Shown: piece after piece, positions 57,016-64,000 of the stretch | How the letters are laid out: each line of letters opens with the position of its first letter | Position numbering within the stretch: the stretch's first letter is position 1 | Assembly: GCA_959347315.1 (NCBI GenBank) | Contig: OY365806.1 | Span: 20,306,747-20,370,746, forward strand | Length of the DNA: 64,000 nucleotides | Source of the DNA: Bimastos eiseni | Taxonomy: Eukaryota > Annelida > Clitellata > Crassiclitellata > Lumbricidae | Direction of reading: 5' to 3' | Program-made: the position numbers and the translations under genes | The notes under the pieces: model-generated | What the model saw: the letters and a program-made list of their open reading frames with translations, nothing else | What the model was told of the DNA's origin: nothing | The model's database searches: none

Positions 57016-57960
57016 TGCTTGACGCTCGGTCTCGAGAACCTGCTGTCTCGGTCTCGCGCTAGTTTCTCGAATTTTTAGAAACTGTCTTGAAGTCAAGGAC
57101 TTCTTCTGTCTAGCGAAACCGTAAGCTATGAAAAGCTGACATTCTGGTTAACGCGTGGACCACATGAATGATACTGAAATCATTTCGATTTTCTTAAAAT
57201 GCAAACATGTCTGAGAGAGAACCTGAAATAGTGAAGCTTGCGTTTTAGCCATTTACGCAGTTTGAAGTTATTGACAAACAATGGCAATGGCATGCCGTTT
57301 GGCTCTGCTGTACGGTCGCCAAATAACCGAAACGATTGAAACAACTTCGAGTCAAATTTATAATTTCGATTGGTATTTCGTATGGAATTTGCTTGTCTGA
57401 AATCGTCTAGAACATTTCAGACGTGTCAAGGAAGGTTTTCTTTAGGCCTGTACTAGGCTAATTCAGAAAATATATAGGCTGACGAAAACTATAGAGAAAA
57501 AGATAAACCCTGCAGCAATAGAAAAATTGTTCTCGGGAATTGATACTCTACCTTAAAAGTTTCAAATTGAGTTTGAGTTTATGCGTGAGTTAGGCCTATT
57601 AATTGATACAGCACGTGTAAGATATAGGCTTACGATAAATGTTTTTGTTGTAGCCTTTAAATGTTAATTTAAGATTAATGAATTTCCGCCGAAACCTTGG
57701 GCAAACTGTTGACAGCCACTGCCCCATAACCTATGATTTAACAGTCATCAGTTTTATGGCACCCCTCAGAACTTGTCACTTAGCTGCACCCTCAGGTGAC
57801 GACACTGAAATGTCTATGGAGACACTAGTGTTAGGGGTTCTATTCACCCTCAGGGAGAATATTTTATGGATTTCCAGAAAATCATGCAATTTTTTTAAAC
57901 CTTTACCAAACAAGTCTCAGCAAACAGCAATTTATTTATTTTGAGTTTGAAAACGAATGG

Positions 57961-58003
57961 CGCGTTATTAGCACGACCCTCTAACCAACTGAGCTAACGG
58001 GCC
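57961..58003 (-). pseudogene. tRNA-Ile 5'-half remnant
   Basis: Read on the minus strand, GGCCCGTTAGCTCAGTTGGT and TAGAGGGTCGTGCTAATAACGC match the acceptor, D arm and anticodon arm (AAT) of tRNA-Ile. The T arm is deleted: the plus-strand flank GAAAACGAATGG joins directly to the anticodon arm. Confidence 0.75.
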
Positions 58004-58761
58004 TATCGTTAACGGTAAATCGATAGTTCAGCACAGTCTGTGATAGGCCTGCAAATCTCCAAAAGCCTCCGATTAAGAAGAAAGCTTCGTCTACCTGAAA
58101 ACTAAAGTTTTTGTGTCATTTTAGTATGACTTACCAAGTTTCCCGCTCCAAAAGACTTAGTGTCTACATCTTATTAATCACCTCGATCTTCTCGACTATT
58201 ATAGTCATGGACTAGGTCTAGGATTAGCAAACCAACGTCTAGGGGGCTAACTGTTTACGGAACGCCAAGACACAAACCCCATCCATTAGCGTCGCCACGG
58301 GGGGGGGGCAAGGGGACACCTATGATTGTTGGAATTACACGTTTAATATACTGAACTCCACTCCAGACCCGCTGGGGAGCTTACGGCGCTCCCTCTGATC
58401 CCCGATCGAGTAGTTAGCCTAGTGGTTTTCCGCCACCCCCTCAGCGAAGCTCCATAACCTACGATTATTGGAATTACACGTTTAATATAGCCTACTGCAC
58501 TCGGTTGTGTCCTTGCTTCTTCCATCTATGAAATGATAGAAAAGTGATATTTAGTATTTATCATGATGAACACTTTGGCAATCGTAGGACTATAAGGCCT
58601 ACACGCTTCACTTCGTGAGTCTATCGATTCAAGAAGAATGCATTGTCGTGAAAATGTAAGAAATTAACCATTCGAAATTTCGAATCAACATGTAGGTCCC
58701 TTGTATCGATTCACATTGAGCGAGGTTTTGACATGAGCGAGGTTTACCTTGCAGAGCACGT

Positions 58762-58833
58762 TCCATGGTAGTCTATTGGTTAAGATTCGGCGCTCTCGCC
58801 TCCGTGGATGGGGTTCGATTCCCGGCCAGGGAG
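58762..58833 (+). tRNA. tRNA-Glu (CTC), degenerate copy
   Basis: 72-nt cloverleaf: acceptor TCCATGG with CCAGGGA (one mismatch), D arm GTCTATTGGTTAAGA, anticodon arm CGGCG-CTCTCGC-CTCCG with anticodon CTC, box B GGTTCGATTCC intact. One anticodon-stem mismatch and G instead of A after the anticodon suggest a pseudogene or a SINE-like copy. Confidence 0.55.
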
Positions 58834-58939
58834 AACAATTTAAAAGAATGTCTTGATATTCCTACTTCCCACATCTGCAGTTCGCTTAAAAAATATTATA
58901 AGCTCAGCGCATAAAAACGAATGACTCGTTTTCGAATAA

Positions 58940-58978
58940 AAACCACGACCTTCGCGTTACGAGGACAACGCTCTAAGC
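58940..58978 (-). pseudogene. tRNA-Ile remnant
   Basis: AACCACGACCTTCGCGTTAC and GACAACGCTCTAAGC (plus) are the T-stem to D-arm part of tRNA-Ile read in reverse, with the anticodon loop altered. The flank CATAAAAACGAATG is shared with the other Ile copies. Confidence 0.6.
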
Positions 58979-59393
58979 ATACACAAAATACCCAAACAGG
59001 CCATCATGACAACTGACAAGCAATCTTTGCCGTTCACAAGAACATAATATGAACAGATTACCAAACGCACAATCAGAGGCGGCGATCTCATTTGAAACGC
59101 GGGGGAAACACCCAATGAGAGGTGTAAGAAATGTGGTAGGGACAAACGTATAAGCTGTCCCCTATGAGGCCATCCACATATTGCGTACTCAGGTGTAAAA
59201 GGTGGGGCATTTGTCCCTTTCGACCCCCTCTGCACACAGTCGAACATCGATCAAAAGCAGAAACCAAATGTTTTAAACTTCTCTGCGATATGTGTCAGAT
59301 TAAGTTATGTAGGTCGTTTTCCTAACTCTGAACCAATTATATAAGCTTAGCCGATCCATCAGGAGCAACTTTTGTATAGCGGTTAAAAACGAA

Positions 59394-59467
59394 TGGCCCG
59401 TACGGGGATCGAACCACTACCTTCGCGCTATTAGCACGACGCTCTAACCAAATTGAGCTAACAGTCC
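59394..59467 (-). tRNA. tRNA-Ile (AAT), possibly intact promoter
   Basis: 74-nt minus-strand tRNA-Ile: GGACTGTTAGCTCAATTTGG, TTAGAGCGTCGTGCTAATAG, box B GGTTCGATCCC perfect, and 3' ACGGGCCA. Anticodon AAT. The acceptor stem has one mismatch and one wobble, the D loop has one extra base and the T stem is one base short. It may be transcribed by Pol III but could be a pseudogene. Confidence 0.6.
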
Positions 59468-59698
59468 AGCAAGACAAGCAATCATTATGATCACTCTTTC
59501 CCAATCACCAGAACATAATATTAACAGATTACGTAACACTCAATAAGGATCAAAAAGCTGAGTCGAAGCCTCACTGCGATAGGCTAAGTTACGTTGTACA
59601 TTTTCCTCTCTCTGAAGCAAATAATAGTTGACCTGTCAGGAGCACATAATCTCCGATTTAAATACCTTGGCCACTTTTATTTAGCGTTTGAAAACGAA

Positions 59699-59772
59699 TA
59701 GCCCGTATGGGAATAGAACCCACGACCTTCGCGTTATTAGCACGACGCTCTAACCAACTGAGCTAACGGGAC
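59699..59772 (-). tRNA. tRNA-Ile (AAT)
   Basis: 74-nt minus-strand copy with D arm AGCTCAGTTGGTTAGAGC and anticodon arm GTGCTAATAAC as in canonical animal tRNA-Ile(AAT). The T loop reads GGTTCTATTCC instead of GGTTCGATCCC, which changes the invariant box B C-G-A, and the top of the acceptor stem is mismatched. A functional gene is doubtful. Confidence 0.6.
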
Positions 59773-60560
59773 TCTAGTTAACGTTAAATCGACAGCCCAT
59801 CACAATCTGTAATGGAAATTTTCAAAAGCTTGAATTTAGTAGAATAATCCACCTTCTTCAATACTAAGTATTAGTGTCGAGTAAGGACTCATGACTTGCC
59901 AAGTTTCCCGTTCCAATAGTGTCTGCATGTTTCATTACGTTGAAAATTTAATGATCGCTTTGAGCTGAATTCTTGACCATGAATAGGACTTTTTGAATGG
60001 TAGACCTAAGTCGTGGAACAATGGTAAATCAATGTGCAGGCCCAGGCCTAAATCTATACGGAAGGCCCAACTCGAAACACCCTTCACCTACGCGCATAAT
60101 GAGGTAATATATAATTTTACTGTATTCGATTGCGTGTCTTATTTCTTCCATTTATGAGGCGATCGAAAAGTGATATTAAATTTTAGTCAATAGGGGCCTA
60201 CTCATGACAGGCCTAGCATTTAGGCCGGTACGTGTACACGCTTTACCTTCACAAATTTATCGATTCAAGGAGAATGCATAGTCGAACCCTTTTGCAGAAT
60301 AATATGGATTATATTATAATCCATTCTAGTCAAGGATGTAGGCCTTTCGCGTCGAAGTCACATTGAGCAAGGTGTTGAAAGGCCTTTGAGCGATTTTTCC
60401 CATAGCTTCAAGTGGGACGGTATGAAACGGTATACATGCTAAATCGGCACCACATCTGGCCGATTGCATGCATGCCGGAGGGGAGGGTAATGCTTCTTGT
60501 ATCCATACCGGAACCTCTTTTCAACCACTTCAAATCCTGGTTTTACCATGTTCACTACGT

Positions 60561-60632
60561 TTCCTGGTAGTCTAGTGGTTAGGATTCGGCGCTCTCACCG
60601 CCGCGGCCGGGATTCGATTCCCCGCCAGTGAG
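60561..60632 (+). tRNA. tRNA-Glu (CTC)
   Basis: 72-nt plus-strand copy: TTCCTGGTAGTCTAGTGGTT, AGGATTCGGCGCTCTCACCG and CCGCGGCC match tRNA-Glu(CTC). The anticodon stem-loop CGGCG-CTCTCAC-CGCCG is perfect. The T arm (GGGATTCGATTCCCC) has one altered base and the acceptor has one mismatch. It is closer to canonical than the copy at 58762. Confidence 0.62.
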
Positions 60633-60675
60633 CACATTTTAGAAGAATCCCTTGTTATTCTTATGTCACTTCAAC

Positions 60676-60729
60676 GAACGGATCGAACCCACCACTTTTG
60701 TATAGCGTTATGAGCACGACGCTCTAACC
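60676..60729 (-). pseudogene. tRNA-Ile remnant cut by a hAT transposon end
   Basis: GATCGAACCCACCACTTTTG and TATAGCGTTATGAGCACGAC then GCTCTAACC follow the tRNA-Ile copy in reverse, as far as the D arm. The expected continuation (AACTGAGCTAACGG) is replaced at 60730 by the transposon terminus CAGTGATTCTCAACC. Confidence 0.65.
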
Positions 60730-60835
60730 CAGTGATTCTCAACCTGTGGGTCGCGGCCCGCAAGTGGGTCGCAAAGGATATCTAAGTGGGTCGCCAACTT
60801 TTGTTGGAAATCGCATTTTTTCCACTGAAAAATAT
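60730..60835 (+). mobile_element. hAT-type (Charlie-like) transposon end
   Basis: CAGTGATTCTCAACCTGTGG followed by GTCGCGGCCCGCAAGTGGGTCGC is the characteristic terminal sequence of Charlie-type hAT elements. The preceding 8 bases, CTCTAACC, fit the hAT target pattern nTCTAnAn. No second terminus or transposase was recognised, so the element is probably truncated and its right limit is uncertain. Confidence 0.6.
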
Positions 60836-61511
60836 TGTCACGTGAATGTAATGCGCTATATTTTCTATAGATCGTTGCCTTGTCAATGTTGCTGCCAGTT
60901 TAAACTACGCGTACATCTGTGAGACCGGCTGTTCAGCTATGATTACACTCAAGACTAATTAATTATTGGAATAGGCTCTATGTAAATAATGACTTAAGTT
61001 TGTGTCTAACCAACATCAGCCCACGTATTGACTTAGGCTACTGTACATCTGACCTGAATGCAAGCCCCGCCATCTCATTAACAGTTTTTATGTCTCAATG
61101 TGAGTCAAACAATAAAGGTTTTTTTAATATTACTTTTTTTATCACATTATGTAATTTTATTATGATTTATTTATAGTTTTGTTATACGCTAGCATGGTTA
61201 GTCGTACAATGCATTGATGCGTGACTTGCTGATTTAACATAGATCATACAATATGCAGGGTTTAAAGTGGGTACGCGTTCCCATTACTCTCGAAATCTTG
61301 CTCACAATGCAATGGAAGCCTCGCAACGCATGTGTTCCAATAAAACTCTTCTTCGGAACGTCCGTTCGGTAACGACAACTAATTCATGACTCTTATGAGT
61401 CTTATTCAGAATTACTTATTACAGTGTGTTTGCTGTCCGCTTGTAAGCAGCTTTACACTAACGACATGTAGGCTTATAAGGCCTTAAACCGGGTATGTTA
61501 ACGGATCACTA

Positions 61512-61870
61512 CAATAATGGGGAGGGCAGAGGATGATGAGGAGTGGTGGAGAACGGAAGATGGATGAGGATTAGAACGGAGGGAAGGGCTAATGAGGATG
61601 GGAGTAATAAGCGAGGAGCATGGAAATGGGACGAAGTGTTGAAATCGGAGAGTATGGGCAGGTGAGGAATGAATGATATGGAGGTGGAAAAACATTGCGG
61701 GATAGTGAAGGAGAGGAGGGAAAGATGAGGGATTAGCATGGGAATTGAATGAGAATACAATGGATGGTAATAGACAGCGAAAGGAGAGGATCCACGAGAA
61801 CAGAAAGAAAGAGGAGGGGACGAGGAAGAGGCAGAGGATAATAGATGGTGAAAGGGAGTGGAAGTTGAAG
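61512..61870. repeat. Purine-rich (GA) tract
   Basis: About 360 bp in which the plus strand is overwhelmingly A and G (for example AGGAGAGGAGGGAAAGATGA, AAAGAGGAGGGGACGAGG). The complementary strand gives long Ser/Pro/Phe/Leu frames (up to 145 codons) that reflect this composition and not a gene. Confidence 0.7.
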
Positions 61871-63289
61871 GCCATTGGCAGTAGTGTTGGCCTACTCTCC
61901 TTGAAGTCAGGTACGGTAGCAATCACATATTGCATTGTATTGTATTTAAATCTCTTTGTTTATATGGCGCCTCTCTAAGCGCACACCAATCGCTTCCATA
62001 TAAAAAAATTCGTCTTGAGAAAGGACAAAACAGGCACTTTATAGTAACCCATGCAATACCTCTACAGACTAAAGTTCCTCTAGCATTAATTTCAGCAGCT
62101 TTGTCCATCAATGACTGCTGTTGGACAGAAAAATCGAAGCTTTCTTCAACAAGAAATTGAAACGTCAAAATGGAAGTCTTGCAAAAGTTGGGAGCCGGGG
62201 AACCGCTACACATTCCTCCTCAAATGCAAGTGCATTTACTGAACCATAGGGCCTATCCTCAGAATGTGTACTATCAACCCGTCCACTCCCAACTGTATTA
62301 TACCCGCATTCCACTATTTATATAGTATCCTATCAATACCTCTTTAAATAAAGGTGTCTAAGATTATAATTACATTAATCAACTGTCAGCTGCGCCTTAT
62401 TTCTGGCAATCAATTATTGGACTTAGAGGAAAGTAGTTTTATTTACTCACTAAATAGCAGTGTTAAATGGTAAATAAGATAAAGTAATAATAGCAATCAT
62501 AATTATTATTGTATATTCAATAAACACATGTACGATGCCACCTAGCGATTCCTGTGCGCGACACCTCTCAAATGAGCGAACAATTTTAGATTTTATTAAG
62601 ATTAATTTCACATCAATCATCGCACAGAAAGGGATGCAGTTTCGTTTAATCAACAAATTAATACGTTAAAAATTCATAAATAGGCCACCACAATAATACC
62701 AATTATTATTTTTAATTTCAAACACGTACTACGCCACCTACTGATTGAGGGGCGCGTTCTCGTCTGTCCAATACATTTGAACTTCAGCATTCTCTGTCGC
62801 TTATCTCAATACTTGTTTCTTCGAATATGTATATCTGAGCTCGTGGGAAGCTTCAAGAATGACAAATGAAGTGCAGAATTAAATATTAAATAATTATGAG
62901 TCACACCGTATAGGCCTACAATTATTGTGTAGCTAGAACAATGGGGTCTATATAGATCCTGTCCTGCAGTTTCCTGGATTAATTGCTTGTTGCCTATTTA
63001 ATTGTAGAATTATGATCCTGTAATTTCACACATTAGGGATTATTTTTAAGATGTACTGTGTGACATATCTACGTATTTTGCAAAGCCAAAGTTTACAGCA
63101 CATTGTATTGTCAACGATCATACGTCGAAGCAGTGTTTACTTCAAGCTTTGATTTAATTACGTCGTTAATGTAGCTAATGTGGTTACCGTCGGAATGCAG
63201 ATCAGCGGCAAGTTAAATTAAGTCTAACGACATAATTATATCTGAAGTCATTGATTGAAATTGTAGGGCGGTAATTAGCCCAACCCGAT

Positions 63290-63640
63290 GCACTAAAAGA
63301 TGTGTGTCAGAGTTTGCGACGATCGGCGTAGACGAGACCTGGCAAGGAGGCAAGGAATGCCAGGCCATAGCGATGATGGGGTACGAGAATCGCTGCTGGA
63401 GGAGTGGCTAGGGGAGCGCATCCAGCATTTAACCGGAGATGTGGATACATTTCGAAATGCGACCGACAAGACGTGCAGGACGCGGTCCAGGCACCGCAAC
63501 TGCCCAGTTTGGAAGCCTACATAGAGTGAGCAGCAGTAATTTGATGAAGGAGTGGACAAGTGTAGCGGTGGCGTCGGGAGTTATCGAGCGAGTAACAGTG
63601 CGGAGCTGACGCAACTTTTAGCATGAATCACACATTGACA
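63290..63640 (-). mobile_element. CR1/L2-like LINE fragment (reverse transcriptase C-terminal part)
   Basis: Minus-strand frames contain RQLRTVTRSITPDATATLVHSF, CRLPNWAVAV, LYVGFQTGQLRCLDRVL and ARLVGRISK. These match the conserved stretch after the catalytic box of CR1/L2-type LINE ORF2 (RQLR-x-x-x-x-LT-x-xAA-x-x-L-x-x-xF, then a CNSLL-x-GLP-like region and an AARLV-like region). The pieces lie in different frames, so the copy is a pseudogene fragment. Confidence 0.55.
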
Positions 63641-64000
63641 CAGGAGACGGTGAATGTGTGGTGCAAATAAGCTCTTAGTCTTGGTTGGAGATGTTCGGCA
63701 ACCCTACAGTGTGTTTGCACAATTTTTTCAGCAATTGATCAGCGAGTAGTAGGAGAGCTGATTTAGAGCAGCATACACTGTTGGGAACGGTCATGAAATT
63801 GGCTAACCCTGTTTTTACAAAGAATTTTGGACTCGTGTACGATGCCCTGGAAGAGTTGGCCGAGTTTGTCCTTAGTATTGCAGATAGTTTTATATCACTC
63901 TTCCTGTTGATCTGTTGATCTTCCTGTTAATTCCTGAGTCCTGACAAGACGAATCGAAGTCATTATACAGCTAGAAATGACTGAGTGGACATTACTATGC

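Larger units (their letters stand above)
57120..64000. other. Repeat-rich intergenic region
   Basis: Apart from the tRNA-like copies, hAT end, purine tract and LINE fragment listed separately, nothing was recognised: no exon of a conserved gene on either strand. Sections 57,120-57,950 and 61,950-63,280 are AT-rich without recognisable features. Confidence 0.5.

Noticed and set aside
61498..61935. 145- and 137-codon minus-strand frames rich in Ser, Pro, Phe and Leu
   Set aside because: Both come from the pyrimidine strand of the purine-rich tract, overlap each other in different frames and resemble no family.

Overview
This is a stretch of animal (metazoan) nuclear DNA. Genes are split by many GT-AG introns, intergenic and intronic DNA is AT-rich and full of microsatellites, MITE/SINE-like repeats and decayed retrotransposons, and three genes belong to animal families. 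A Trk receptor with DDX3 and the ciliary gene CCDC39 indicates a bilaterian. The frequent word AGGCCTA and the repeat content resemble marine invertebrates, perhaps an invertebrate deuterostome, but the taxon is not proven by the sequence.

Layout. (1) 1-2964, plus: last three coding exons and 3' UTR of a Trk/NTRK-type receptor tyrosine kinase. (2) 2965-9833: intergenic, with a 0.6-kb CATA array, a decamer array and a hAT-like MITE with an 8-bp target duplication. (3) 9834-33314, plus: CCDC39, a ciliary axoneme coiled-coil protein, reconstructed as 21 coding exons and 894 residues with all splice phases agreeing. A decayed duplicate of exon 3 lies in intron 3. The 7-kb intron 15 holds two minus-strand single-ORF non-LTR retrotransposons with a restriction-like endonuclease, each bounded on both sides by (TTA)n. 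(4) 33315-41045: gene-poor interval between two convergent genes, probably partly the long 3' UTR of the next gene. (5) 56854-41046, minus: DDX3 (PL10/belle-type DEAD-box RNA helicase), 18 coding exons and 798 residues, again with consistent phases. Its probable promoter at 56880-57015 has a perfect CRE and an E-box. (6) 57120-64000: a decaying tandem array of tRNA-Ile(AAT) and tRNA-Glu(CTC) copies, one cut by a hAT-type transposon end, then a purine-rich tract and a fragment of a CR1/L2-like LINE.

The three protein genes have unrelated jobs: neurotrophin-type signalling, ciliary ruler and dynein docking, and translation/RNA remodelling. Nothing suggests that they form a functional unit. The least ordinary features are the TAA-bounded retrotransposons with RFX-like palindromes upstream of their ORFs, the exon-duplication relic in CCDC39, and the Ile/Glu tRNA array. 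No convincing new multigene system was seen.
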